From NCBI GenBank assembly GCA_934636465.1, contig CAKUAR010000012.1, positions 1 through 64,000 of the forward strand: a DNA stretch of 64,000 nucleotides. Reading direction: 5' to 3'. Below the pieces are notes generated by a model. The model saw only the letters and a list, made by a program, of their open reading frames with translations. It did not search any database and had not been told where the DNA came from. This stretch comes from an uncultured Muribaculaceae bacterium. GTDB taxonomy: Bacteria > Bacteroidota > Bacteroidia > Bacteroidales > Muribaculaceae. A program made the translations under genes and the position numbers. Positions 42,956 to 51,130 of the stretch are shown piece by piece (position 1 is the first letter of the stretch; each line of letters starts with the position of its first letter).

Positions 42956-44188
42956 ATGAGTATTATTGACAGTGTGCGCAACATACACATAAGCGACTAC
43001 AACTATCCCCTCCCCGACGAGCGCATAGCTAAGCACCCCCTCGCCCAGCGCGAGCAGTGCAAACTCCTCTACTACAAGTCTGGCGAACCCATAAAGGAAT
43101 ACCGTTTTCTCAACATTCCTCAGCTGTTGCCGCATCACAGCATGCTCATCTACAACAACACACGCGTCATCAATGCCCGGTTGCGTTTCCAGAAAGAAAC
43201 CGGCTCTTTGATTGAAATTTTCTGCCTTGAACCAGTGCTTCCGCGCGACTATGAGCAGATTTTCCAAGCAACCGGCACTTGCACATGGCTGTGTCTGGTG
43301 GGCAACTCCAAGCGCTGGAAACAAGGCAGCCTCACACAGGCGGTCAACATCGATGGCCGCCAAGTCACTCTCTCGGCCACACGAGGCGAGCGCAGAGGCA
43401 ACTCGTGGGAAATCATCTTCAGTTGGGACTGCGACGACGTGACGTTTGCCTCTATCCTCGACGGCATAGGCGAAATTCCCATTCCGCCATACCTCAACCG
43501 CAAAACCGAGGCGTGCGACTCCACCGACTACCAAACTGTGTATAGCCACATCGACGGCAGCGTGGCAGCACCCACGGCCGGACTGCATTTCACCGACGAA
43601 GTGCTGGCTGAGTGCGACAAACTCGGCATCAAGCGCCGCGAACTGACACTCCATGTGGGTGCCGGCACATTCCAGCCCGTAAAGAGCGAGAACCTTGCCG
43701 GTCATGAGATGCACACCGAGTTCATCTCAGTGCCCAAGTCGCTGCTTGCCGAGCTTGCTGCCACATCAGACCCCGTGGTGGCTGTCGGCACCACCTCGGT
43801 GCGCACCCTTGAGAGCCTGTATTATGTGGGGCAAATACTCGACAGCAACCCTAATGCCGATGAGGAACAGCTCCGCGTGACGCAATGGCTGCCATACACC
43901 ACGCCATGCAAAATATCGGCGAAGCAGGCATTGCAAAACATTGTTGATTACCTCGACCGTCACCACGCCGAGCAATATGTGGGCAGCACACAACTCATGA
44001 TTGCCCCAGGCTTCACCTACCGCATCATCAGCGGTATGATTACCAACTTCCACCAGCCACAATCCACTCTGCTGCTGCTCGTGTCGGCATTTGTGGGCAA
44101 TGACAACTGGCGCGGCATCTATCGCTTTGCTCTCGACAACGGTTTCCGCTTTTTAAGCTATGGCGATGCCTCACTGCTGCTCAAATAA
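42956..44188 (+). CDS. queA: tRNA preQ1 ribosyltransferase-isomerase
   Basis: A 410-residue enzyme that transfers the ribosyl part of SAM to preQ1 in tRNA, making epoxyqueuosine. Family blocks: HISDYNYPLPDERIAKHPLAQRE at the N terminus (key: DYxLPxxxIAxxP), MLIYNNTRVINARL near 63, YQTVYSHIDGSVAAPTAGLHF near 197, and VGAGTFQPVK near 237. It is longer than E. coli QueA (356) because of an extra acidic segment near 300 and an insert in the first domain. The next gene, tag, starts inside its last 29 bases. Confidence 0.93.
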   Translation: MSIIDSVRNIHISDYNYPLPDERIAKHPLAQREQCKLLYYKSGEPIKEYRFLNIPQLLPHHSMLIYNNTRVINARLRFQKETGSLIEIFCLEPVLPRDYEQIFQATGTCTWLCLVGNSKRWKQGSLTQAVNIDGRQVTLSATRGERRGNSWEIIFSWDCDDVTFASILDGIGEIPIPPYLNRKTEACDSTDYQTVYSHIDGSVAAPTAGLHFTDEVLAECDKLGIKRRELTLHVGAGTFQPVKSENLAGHEMHTEFISVPKSLLAELAATSDPVVAVGTTSVRTLESLYYVGQILDSNPNADEEQLRVTQWLPYTTPCKISAKQALQNIVDYLDRHHAEQYVGSTQLMIAPGFTYRIISGMITNFHQPQSTLLLLVSAFVGNDNWRGIYRFALDNGFRFLSYGDASLLLK

Positions 44189-44735
44189 TAGCGACAAGAC
44201 GCGTTGCTCGTGGTGCAACCTCACCAATCCGCTCTATGTGGCCTATCACGACCATGAGTGGGGTGCGCCAGTGCACAACGACCGCAAACTGTTTGAAATG
44301 TTGCTGCTTGAGTGTTTTCAGGCAGGTTTGTCGTGGGAGTGTGTGCTCAACAAGCGCGAAGCCTTCCGCTTGGCTTTCAACGACTTCAATCCCACTCTTA
44401 TAGCGACCTATGACCCCAGCAAACTTGAGGCTCTGCGCAGCAATCCTGGCATAATACGCAACAAGCTGAAAATCTCGGCTGCTGTAACCAATGCTAAAGT
44501 TTTCTTGCAAATCCAGCAAGAATTCGGTTCGTTCAGCAACTACATTTGGCGTTTCACCGCCGGCAAAACCATAATCGAAACCGGGAAAACGAGCACACCG
44601 CTGTCTGATGCCGTGTCGAGCGACCTGAAAAAGCGCGGAATGAAATTTGTGGGAACAACTATCATCTACTCCTATCTGCAAGCCATAGGAATCATCAACT
44701 CCCACGACACCACCTGCTACCTCCACAAAACATAA
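44160..44735 (+). CDS. tag: DNA-3-methyladenine glycosylase I
   Basis: A 191-residue base-excision repair enzyme that removes 3-methyladenine. RCSWCNLTNPLYVAYHDHEWG near residue 15 (key: CSWC zinc Cys pair and YHDxEWG) and LFEMLLLECFQAGLSWECVL near 42 are the Tag signatures. The Cys/His near the C terminus (SHDTTCYLHKT) completes the zinc site. It overlaps queA by 29 bases; starts at 44160 (MAMPHCC) or 44166 are both possible. The overlap suggests one transcript. Confidence 0.9.
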   Translation: MAMPHCCSNNSDKTRCSWCNLTNPLYVAYHDHEWGAPVHNDRKLFEMLLLECFQAGLSWECVLNKREAFRLAFNDFNPTLIATYDPSKLEALRSNPGIIRNKLKISAAVTNAKVFLQIQQEFGSFSNYIWRFTAGKTIIETGKTSTPLSDAVSSDLKKRGMKFVGTTIIYSYLQAIGIINSHDTTCYLHKT

Positions 44736-44866
44736 CGCCTCATCACAACATAGCAAAAGCAAATAAAACTTTCATGCAAAAGCTTGCTCACATAAGATAA
44801 GTGGCCGCTGTGCTTTGATTTTTCAAGGCATTAGTCCTTTGTTACACATAGTAATATGGCGATTGA

Positions 44867-44886
44867 TTGTGGCGTGAGTGCCACAA
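44867..44886 (-). terminator. Hairpin after tatC (weak terminator candidate)
   Basis: TTGTGGC pairs with GCCACAA around six bases. It lies 23 bases past the tatC stop, without a T run on either strand. Confidence 0.3.
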
Positions 44887-44909
44887 AACAACAAGCTGCG
44901 CGACGACAA

Positions 44910-45749
44910 TCACCCCTCATCATCGTCACCATCGTCTTCCACCACATGTGGGTCTGGCTTCACAATGAGCGCGCTCAACTCATAGAGCATATAGATTGGC
45001 AAGAACACTATCATCAGCGTGAACGGGTCGCCAGTGGGCGTTATAAACGCAGCCACCACAAGCAAGAACACTACGGCGTGGCGGCGATATTTCTTGAAGA
45101 AACCCCTGTGAAGTATGCCCAGGTTCGACAGCAACCACGACACAAGCGGCAACTCAAACACCACACCCATCACAAAAATGAGCATCAGGAATGTGTCCAT
45201 ATAGCTGTCAAGCGAAATCTGGTTTGGCACCATTTCACTCACATGATAGCCTGCCAAGAAACGCAGCGTCACAGGGAACACTATGAAATATCCCACGGCT
45301 ATGCCTATGTAAAACATAATGTTACCCACGCCAAAAGCTATCTTCACACCATGTTTCTCATTGGGATAAAGAGCCGGGCTCACAAACGTCCACAGCTCAT
45401 AAAGCACTATCGGAAAGCCGAGCACAAGCGCGAGCCAAAACGATGTTGACATGTGTATGAAGAACTGCGAGGCGAGCTGTATGTTAATCAGCTGCACCGA
45501 GAAGTCTCCCACCGAAAACGACGGAAATATTGGCACTATCTTCGACAATCGCTCAAACACGCGATAAAGCACAAACTCGTTTTTACACGGAGCAAGTATC
45601 ACATTGTCAAAAATAGAAGGCATGAACATAAACAAGACCACCGCAAGCACCACAAGCGTCACAGCTATCTTGATGAGAACACTGCGAAGTGCGTCGAGGT
45701 GGTCCCAAAACGACATTTCCTCCAAATTGTTTCCCGTACTTTCGGCCAT
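44910..45749 (-). CDS. tatC: Twin-arginine translocase subunit TatC
   Basis: A 279-residue inner-membrane protein with six hydrophobic helices. The N terminus MSFWDHLDALRSVLIK is the conserved cytoplasmic start of TatC (usually hLxELRxRL), and FVSPALYPNEKHGVKIAF near 118 matches the TatC F-xPxLxxxE block, in which the Glu is conserved. The tail is acidic (VEDDGDDDEG). It binds the twin-Arg signal peptide and works with the TatA protein encoded 73 bases upstream on the same strand; no tatB is seen, as in minimal TatAC systems. Confidence 0.93.
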   Translation of the reverse strand: MAESTGNNLEEMSFWDHLDALRSVLIKIAVTLVVLAVVLFMFMPSIFDNVILAPCKNEFVLYRVFERLSKIVPIFPSFSVGDFSVQLINIQLASQFFIHMSTSFWLALVLGFPIVLYELWTFVSPALYPNEKHGVKIAFGVGNIMFYIGIAVGYFIVFPVTLRFLAGYHVSEMVPNQISLDSYMDTFLMLIFVMGVVFELPLVSWLLSNLGILHRGFFKKYRRHAVVFLLVVAAFITPTGDPFTLMIVFLPIYMLYELSALIVKPDPHVVEDDGDDDEG

Positions 45750-45822
45750 CGGCTATTCAATAAAAAAAACGACAAGGGACCTGATTGCTTAGTCAAGTCC
45801 CGTAGCCGTTATTCCACTTCTA

Positions 45823-46065
45823 TTATTTATTGTTATTTTCCTCTTTTGGTTTTTCTTCTGTCTTGGAAGTGCCGCTTTCTATCGGGCGGTTGATTTCTTC
45901 TTCCACCTCGTTCATTCCCTTCTTAAAGCTGTTCACACCCTTGCCCAAGCCACGCATAAGCTCCGGGATTTTCTTTCCGCCGAACAAAAGGAGTATAACA
46001 AACACAATTATAAGCAGTTCAGGGCCACCCAGACTACCAAACAGTAAAAATATAGTGTTCAACAT
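45823..46065 (-). CDS. tatA: Twin-arginine translocase subunit TatA/TatE
   Basis: An 80-residue protein with the standard plan: a short periplasmic N terminus, one helix ([20 protein letters not shown]), the FG hinge, an amphipathic helix ([19 protein letters not shown]), then an acidic and Lys-rich tail. It forms the pore of the Tat system with TatC. The frame is open upstream to 46131, but that part covers the promoter (46092-46125); ATG 46065 gives the proper N terminus. It is divergent from fabD, with overlapping promoters. Confidence 0.92.
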   Translation of the reverse strand: MLNTIFLLFGSLGGPELLIIVFVILLLFGGKKIPELMRGLGKGVNSFKKGMNEVEEEINRPIESGTSKTEEKPKEENNNK

Positions 46066-46091
46066 AATTCTATTTTTTTTGTTTATATCTA

Positions 46092-46125
46092 CAAAGATAA
46101 CTATAAAATTGATTTTGCAAACAAA
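46092..46125 (-). promoter_or_regulatory. Promoter of tatA-tatC
   Basis: Minus-strand TATCTTTG at 46092-46099, with TTTG at 46118-46121 or 46122-46125 (spacing 18 or 22). The TSS would be about 20 bases before the tatA start. Confidence 0.6.
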
Positions 46126-46139
46126 TTTCACTATCTTTG
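46109..46139 (+). promoter_or_regulatory. Promoter of fabD, overlapping the tatA promoter
   Basis: TTG at 46109-46111 and TATCTTTG at 46132-46139, spaced by 20 bases, 39 bases before the fabD ATG. The -33 parts of the two divergent promoters occupy the same 20 bases. Confidence 0.55.
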
Positions 46140-46178
46140 TTGCGAATTACGGAATTATTTCTTTAATAACACATCTTT

Positions 46179-47066
46179 ATGAAAGCATTTGTATTTCCCG
46201 GTCAGGGCGCACAATTCGTAGGCATGGGCAAGGACCTCTACGACAACAATGCCCAGGCCAAAGAATTATTTGAGAAAGCCAACGAAGTGCTCGGTTTCAG
46301 AATCACCGACTTGATGTTCAATGGCACAGAGGACGACCTTAAGCAAACCAAGGTCACCCAACCTGCCGTTTTTTTACATTCTGTGATTTTGGCCAAGGCT
46401 TTGGGCGATAAATTCAACCCCGACATGGTTGCCGGTCACTCTTTGGGCGAATTTTCTGCCCTCACCGCCGCCGGTGTTCTTCCTTTTGAGCAAGGCTTGA
46501 AGCTCGTTGAGACTCGTGCTCTGGCCATGCAAAAGGCTTGTGAGGCCACTCCTTCCACTATGGCTGCCATCATTGGTCTGCCCGACGAGAAAGTGGAGGA
46601 AATCTGTGCTTCTGTCAACGGAGTTTGCGTTCCTGCAAACTACAACTCTCCTGGTCAAGTGGTAATCAGCGGCACATTCGAGGCCATTGAGGAAGCCGTA
46701 GCCAAGTTCAAGGAAGCTGGAGCAAAGCGTGCCCTGCCGCTCAAGGTGGGTGGTGCTTTCCACTCTCCACTCATGGAGCCAGCAAGAGCCGAGCTCGCCA
46801 AGGCCATTGAGGAAGCCAACTTTGCCAAACCAATTTGCCCGATTTATCAAGATGTTGACGCTCTGCCTCACACCGACGCCAACGAAATCAAGGACAACCT
46901 TGTTAAGCAACTCACCGCTCCTGTTCGCTGGAGCCACATCGTTGCCAACATGGTGAAAGACGGCATGACCGAAGCCGTGGAGCTTGGTCCTGGCCGCGTG
47001 CTCCAAGGCCTGATTGGCCGCACAGAGCGCTCGGTGGCAGTTTCTGGTCTTCAAACACTGGAATAA
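46179..47066 (+). CDS. fabD: Malonyl-CoA:ACP transacylase
   Basis: A 295-residue cytosolic enzyme of fatty-acid synthesis. MKAFVFPGQGAQFVGMGKDL is the standard start, GHSLGEFSALTAAG near residue 87 holds the catalytic Ser, and the GAFHSPLMEPA segment near 190 holds the catalytic His. It moves malonyl from CoA to acyl carrier protein. It is a single gene, with a clear terminator at 47118. Length is standard. Confidence 0.95.
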   Translation: MKAFVFPGQGAQFVGMGKDLYDNNAQAKELFEKANEVLGFRITDLMFNGTEDDLKQTKVTQPAVFLHSVILAKALGDKFNPDMVAGHSLGEFSALTAAGVLPFEQGLKLVETRALAMQKACEATPSTMAAIIGLPDEKVEEICASVNGVCVPANYNSPGQVVISGTFEAIEEAVAKFKEAGAKRALPLKVGGAFHSPLMEPARAELAKAIEEANFAKPICPIYQDVDALPHTDANEIKDNLVKQLTAPVRWSHIVANMVKDGMTEAVELGPGRVLQGLIGRTERSVAVSGLQTLE

Positions 47067-47117
47067 TCCCCACACCCTGACATCACCAATTTTCTATATA
47101 ACATAATTTTGTAACAC

Positions 47118-47155
47118 GAGTGCCGGCCTCATCAGCTGGCACTCTTTTGTTTTTT
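47118..47155 (+). terminator. Terminator of fabD
   Basis: GAGTGCC pairs with GGCACTC around 13 bases, followed by TTTTGTTTTTT. Confidence 0.8.
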
Positions 47156-47207
47156 ACCATTTCTCAGCAAGGCATTTTTCACGGCATGCCACGCATTGTG
47201 CCAGCCT

Positions 47208-47238
47208 TTTGGCGACTGAAACAAATTTCCTACCTTTG
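47208..47238 (+). promoter_or_regulatory. Promoter of the Ca/Na antiporter gene
   Basis: TTTG at 47208-47211 and TACCTTTG at 47231-47238, spaced by 19 bases, 39 bases before the ATG. Confidence 0.65.
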
Positions 47239-47276
47239 TAACCCCAACTATTATTTTTCATTAAGCACTACTTGCA

Positions 47277-48251
47277 ATGGACTACATATTACTGCTCATA
47301 GGCTTGTTTCTGCTCCTTTGTGGAGCCAACTACCTCGTAGATGCTTCTGTGGCAATCGCCCAGAGGGCTAAAGTCAGCAACTTCATCATAGGACTCACCA
47401 TAGTGGGCATGGGCACCAGTGCCCCCGAATTGTTTGTTTCCGTTTCCTCGGCACTCACCGGTCATGGCGATGTGGCTATGGGCAACGTCATTGGTTCCAA
47501 CATTAGCAATATTTTGCTGATTTTAGGCGTCACGGCTCTGATTTTGCCGTTTTCCATCGAAAAAGAGCAGCAACGACGTGATTTGCCGGTGTGCATAGGG
47601 GCAATGATTTTGCTCACCCTGCTTGCCAACGACGCAGTTATGCCAGGCATCACCGTCAATGAGGTTTCACGCCTCGACGGCGTTATGCTGCTGCTTGCTT
47701 TCCTCATCTACATGTGCTATGTGATAGTACAGAAGGCCAAGCACCCCGAAGCCTCACTTGCCGAAGCCAACGAAAGCACCACCACCACACTCGGCGGCAA
47801 GCAACCCTGGCTGTTGTGGACCATAACCGTGGTTTCACTGACAGCACTGATTGGCGGCGGACAACTTTTCTTGAATTCCGCACAAAACCTTGCCGAGGCA
47901 TGGGGCATAAGCCAGGCCGTGATTTCCATCACTGTGGTTGCCATAGGCACATCACTGCCTGAGCTTATCACATCTGTTGTGGCAGCGTGCAAGAAAAATC
48001 CGCAGCTGGCTCTTGGCAACGTCATTGGCTCCAATGTGTTCAACGCACTCTTCATCACCGGCACAGCGTCGGTCATAAAGCCATTCACTATTCACACAGT
48101 GCAGCTGTCAGACTATGTTATGGCAATAGCAGCCTCGGTGATGTGCTACCTTGTGGCCTACACATTCAAGAAAAAGACCCTCGACCGCGCCGAAGGTGCC
48201 ATTTTCTTGCTTGTTTACATTGCCTACACAGCATTTCTGCTGCTCCGCTAA
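47277..48251 (+). CDS. CaCA-family calcium/sodium antiporter
   Basis: A 324-residue inner-membrane antiporter with about ten helices in two inverted halves. Each half carries the alpha repeat: VGMGTSAPELFVSVSSALTG near residue 43 and AIGTSLPELITSVVAACKKN near 223 (the two conserved Glu residues bind cations). Each repeat is followed by GNVIGSN. This is the YrbG/NCX-MaXF type exchanger. The C-terminal helices end with LLLR, then the convergent DUF5103 gene begins 12 bases away. Confidence 0.92.
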   Translation: MDYILLLIGLFLLLCGANYLVDASVAIAQRAKVSNFIIGLTIVGMGTSAPELFVSVSSALTGHGDVAMGNVIGSNISNILLILGVTALILPFSIEKEQQRRDLPVCIGAMILLTLLANDAVMPGITVNEVSRLDGVMLLLAFLIYMCYVIVQKAKHPEASLAEANESTTTTLGGKQPWLLWTITVVSLTALIGGGQLFLNSAQNLAEAWGISQAVISITVVAIGTSLPELITSVVAACKKNPQLALGNVIGSNVFNALFITGTASVIKPFTIHTVQLSDYVMAIAASVMCYLVAYTFKKKTLDRAEGAIFLLVYIAYTAFLLLR

Positions 48252-48263
48252 ATTTCCGGAAAA

Positions 48264-49550
48264 TTATTCGCCAGAATAAACTACAGCCGAGCCTATCAGC
48301 CTGTCATAACGGCCGCCCATAGGGCGGTCGTATATTTTTATCAGATACTCATTAACGGTCTGATATTTGTCGCCTTCCACCTTGCCAGTCTGCCCTACCG
48401 AAGCTCCGTCAGGATACCACAAATACTGATAGTTATACGCTCCCTGCTTCAGCAGCAAGTCGCACACATAGCACTGTGCCGTCTCGTCCCATTTCATAAG
48501 CCGTGAGCTGCCCGACATGCCGTCGACAAACTCTCCGTCAATACACAGCCGTCCGCCGTTCAGCGGCTCACCTCCGGTGTCGAGAGAAAAGTGCGTCACG
48601 AAATAGTCGGCATCTACGTTGCTGTTGCGCCCCTCGGCATTTCTCACCGTGAAGCGGCCATACTGGGTTTTGTCATATTCATAGTTGGCATCGCTGCGCA
48701 TTTGGTCGGTGCGCAATGTGGCGTGATAATAAGGGTCAAAATATTCCATCTTCACCACACCCATATTCATAGAGTGCAGAGCCACCGTCTCTATGCGTCT
48801 GAACTCGTTGCCGGCAGGGAAAATCAACTTTTTGTCGTGGGCAAAAGTGATTTTGTTGCCGCCCACCATCTGCGGTTTTGTCACCGCCACGGCATTGTCC
48901 TCGCGTGAGTTTTGCATCACCACCACGATCAATTCGCCGTATGGGTCTCTAATAACATTGTTGCGGTTTGCCACCTCTATGGCGAGCTCCTGGTGCTTCT
49001 CATTATAGTCAATGTCGGTGCGCGACGACACGCTTGCCCCCACGTTCACCAGATTTTCACTCACGCAAAATCTGGTTTGAAACAGCACTTTTTCTGGGTC
49101 GTCCTGCTCCCACACTTTAAGCAGATAATTACCGCTTTTGGTGAGCTTCATGTCGTCATTTGGCAAAGAGAAGTCGTAGTTGAAATAATGCACAAAGGTG
49201 GCCTCGCTCTGAGCATAGTCGGTTATGTCGGCATAGTTGAAGCCGTCCACATATTCCGTTTCTTGCAACTGTGAGGGTTGCCAGTCGGCATCGCAGTGCA
49301 CCACGCTGTAGCGCAGATAGTGGCGGTCATAGTCCAAGTAGTCGAAGTTGACCTCTATTTTGCGGTCGCTGCCCATCACATATATAGCCGGCACATATTT
49401 GTTGCCGCCCACCGACAGTTTCACCGACTTCACATTGCTGTCGAACACACGCGTTCTGGTGTCGTCGGCATCTTGTGCCGCCAGTGCCATGCTGCCCAGC
49501 ACCGCCAGTGCCAGAGTCAAATATATTTTCGCCACAACCTTGTTCATCAT
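48264..49550 (-). CDS. DUF5103 protein (type IX secretion system plug protein-like)
   Basis: A 428-residue exported protein with signal peptide KVVAKIYLTLALAVLGSMAL. DUF5103 proteins have an N-terminal beta-sandwich (here with FDSNVKSVKLSVGG and VNFDYLDYDRHYLRYSVVHC) and are the plug of the SprA translocon in type IX secretion. Here that role is inferred from the family only: no other T9SS gene is in the window, and DUF5103 is also found in species without obvious T9SS. It is convergent with the antiporter, with no terminator hairpin visible in the 12-base gap. Confidence 0.75.
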   Translation of the reverse strand: MMNKVVAKIYLTLALAVLGSMALAAQDADDTRTRVFDSNVKSVKLSVGGNKYVPAIYVMGSDRKIEVNFDYLDYDRHYLRYSVVHCDADWQPSQLQETEYVDGFNYADITDYAQSEATFVHYFNYDFSLPNDDMKLTKSGNYLLKVWEQDDPEKVLFQTRFCVSENLVNVGASVSSRTDIDYNEKHQELAIEVANRNNVIRDPYGELIVVVMQNSREDNAVAVTKPQMVGGNKITFAHDKKLIFPAGNEFRRIETVALHSMNMGVVKMEYFDPYYHATLRTDQMRSDANYEYDKTQYGRFTVRNAEGRNSNVDADYFVTHFSLDTGGEPLNGGRLCIDGEFVDGMSGSSRLMKWDETAQCYVCDLLLKQGAYNYQYLWYPDGASVGQTGKVEGDKYQTVNEYLIKIYDRPMGGRYDRLIGSAVVYSGE

Positions 49551-49625
49551 TCAAATTCTTTTGCCACAAAGTTAAAAATATTTTTCAATAACACCCCATA
49601 GCACATATTCCACACCCGCGAAACG

Positions 49626-50043
49626 CTAAAAATACGTCTTCACCGCAAACAAGAATTGCTCAATAAAAATTCTCTTGAAAGCAGCAATATTATTCTGCTC
49701 GTAAAACGTTTCCAAAAGAGAATAGGTGTTACCTTCTATTTGCGATGACTTCCATGACAAATCAACCCCAAGACGCTCCATTTCCTTTCGATATTCCAAA
49801 TATATCTTTATTGAAATAGGTATCTAAATTTAAAGGCATAGTAACATGAGCTTGTGGTGTCAGTTTATACTTAGTAGCAGGTCCACGCCCAACAGCTTCA
49901 ATGTAACCATTTTTAATAGCTGTCGAAATAAGCCGTTTAATAGTACTTTCGCTCGGGGCATTTGTAAGCCCAGTAGTTATCTCAACCCTATTTGAAAGGG
50001 AGTGATAATGTAAAAATTGCAGTATTTCTATATCTGTTGACAT
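49626..50043 (-). pseudogene. Fic-family protein, broken (frameshift, internal deletion, truncated)
   Basis: From ATG 50043 the frame gives an N-terminal winged helix (ESTIKRLISTAIKNGYIEAV then GRGPATKYKLTPQAHV) and a TYFNKDI block, then shifts and stops at 49762. The next frame resumes at once with LEYRKEMERLGVDLSWKSSQ followed by IEGNTYSLLET, the conserved start of the Fic domain. In intact relatives about 50 residues separate these two parts, so DNA is missing as well as the frame. After LLET the frame runs on for 27 unrelated residues and stops at 49626; the HPFxxGNGRxxR catalytic motif is absent. The AMPylation activity is therefore lost. The reading of both frames is direct; the Fic call is from recognised motifs. 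A TTG at 50088 also opens the frame, but it lies inside operator DNA. Confidence 0.8.
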
Positions 50044-50058
50044 ACGCGTCGATTTATT

Positions 50059-50070
50059 AATCAGGTCAAA
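50059..50070. promoter_or_regulatory. Fic operator half-site 1
   Basis: AATCAGGTCAAA, identical to the half-site at 50090-50101. It lies upstream of the broken Fic gene start at 50043. Confidence 0.55.
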
Positions 50071-50089
50071 ATACGCATTTTTCTTCAAT

Positions 50090-50112
50090 AATCAGGTCAA
50101 ATTGACCCGATT
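50090..50112. promoter_or_regulatory. Fic operator palindrome (half-sites 2 and 3)
   Basis: AATCAGGTCAA at 50090-50100, one base, then TTGACCCGATT at 50102-50112. The arms pair except at one position (A-C), giving a near-perfect 23-bp palindrome. Confidence 0.6.
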
Positions 50113-50133
50113 TTATGTGCATTTCATGCTTTT

Positions 50134-50144
50134 TTGACCCGATT
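50134..50144. promoter_or_regulatory. Fic operator half-site 4
   Basis: TTGACCCGATT, identical to half-site 3 at 50102-50112, in the inverted orientation relative to sites 1 and 2. Confidence 0.55.
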
Positions 50145-50242
50145 ATATGAATTCGACTATAAAAATCGCCAAATTATGCAGTGTCATATTTCACCACCCC
50201 ACCCCTTTGCACCGACCAAGCCACCAAATCCTTTTTTTTTAT

Positions 50243-50250
50243 TACATTTG
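50243..50250 (+). promoter_or_regulatory. -7 box of the nfn-like operon
   Basis: TACATTTG, matching TAnnTTTG, 77 bases before the first ATG. No -33 element at the usual distance. Confidence 0.4.
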
Positions 50251-50327
50251 CACATGGTTTGCCGCCGCTTTCTCCAAGGCAAGTCAACGCAAATTGTGTT
50301 TAATCACCGATTCACTTAACATTCAAT

Positions 50328-51107
50328 ATGAACAGAATAATCAGCAAAGAGCAATTCAGCGAAAAAGTCACAAAGCTCGTTGTCGAAGCTCCCCTCATAG
50401 CCAAAGCCAGAAGGGCAGGCCACTTCGTCATAGTGCGCTGTGGCGACAACGGCGAGCGCATACCGCTCACCATCGTTGATTCTGATGTCAAAAACGGCAC
50501 CATAACCCTCGTAATTCAAGCCGTGGGCGATTCATCTAAAAAAATATGCGCCCTCAATCCAGGCGACTGCCTCACCGACGTGGTTGGCCCACTCGGACAG
50601 GCAACCCACATCACCAACTACGGCACTGTGGTGTGCTGCGGCGGAGGTGTGGGTGTGGCTCCGCTGCTGCCCATAGTGCGCGCCCTCAAGGCCGCTGGCA
50701 ACCGCGTGGTCAGCGTGCTCGCCGGACGCTCTAAAGACCTCATAATCCTTGAGGACGAGATACGCGCCGCAAGCGACGACGTGATTATAATGACCGACGA
50801 TGGCAGCTATGGCCAGAAAGGACTTGTGACTGCCGGTGTGGAGCAGGTTATCAACCGCGAGAAGGTTGACTTCTGCGTCACCATTGGTCCTGCCATCATG
50901 ATGAAATTCGTGGCATTGCTCACAAAGAAATACGACATACCCACCGAGGCCTCGCTCAACGCCATCATGGTAGATGGCACCGGCATGTGCGGAGCCTGCC
51001 GCGTGACTGTGGGCGGCAAAACACGATTTGTGTGTGTTGAGGGACCGGAATTCAACGCCCACGAAATAGATTTCAACGAGTTGCTAATGCGTCTCAAGTC
51101 ATATTAA
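50328..51107 (+). CDS. NfnA-like NADH-dependent ferredoxin:NADP oxidoreductase subunit (FAD/2Fe-2S)
   Basis: A 259-residue flavoprotein related to PyrK and ferredoxin-NADP reductase. The FAD part is IPLTIVDSDVKNGTITLVIQ near residue 45, the NAD part is VVCCGGGVGVAPLLPIVRAL near 103, and the C terminus has the Cys cluster DGTGMCGACRVTVGGKTRFV followed by Cys near 237 for a 2Fe-2S centre. With the next gene it forms the NfnAB/SudAB type complex, which in anaerobes bifurcates electrons between NADH, ferredoxin and NADP. SudAB (sulfide dehydrogenase) is the alternative. The start is ATG 50328, 23 bases before the next gene after the stop. Confidence 0.85.
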   Translation: MNRIISKEQFSEKVTKLVVEAPLIAKARRAGHFVIVRCGDNGERIPLTIVDSDVKNGTITLVIQAVGDSSKKICALNPGDCLTDVVGPLGQATHITNYGTVVCCGGGVGVAPLLPIVRALKAAGNRVVSVLAGRSKDLIILEDEIRAASDDVIIMTDDGSYGQKGLVTAGVEQVINREKVDFCVTIGPAIMMKFVALLTKKYDIPTEASLNAIMVDGTGMCGACRVTVGGKTRFVCVEGPEFNAHEIDFNELLMRLKSY

Positions 51108-51130
51108 CCCCCAAAAACTCTGTCTGCAAA

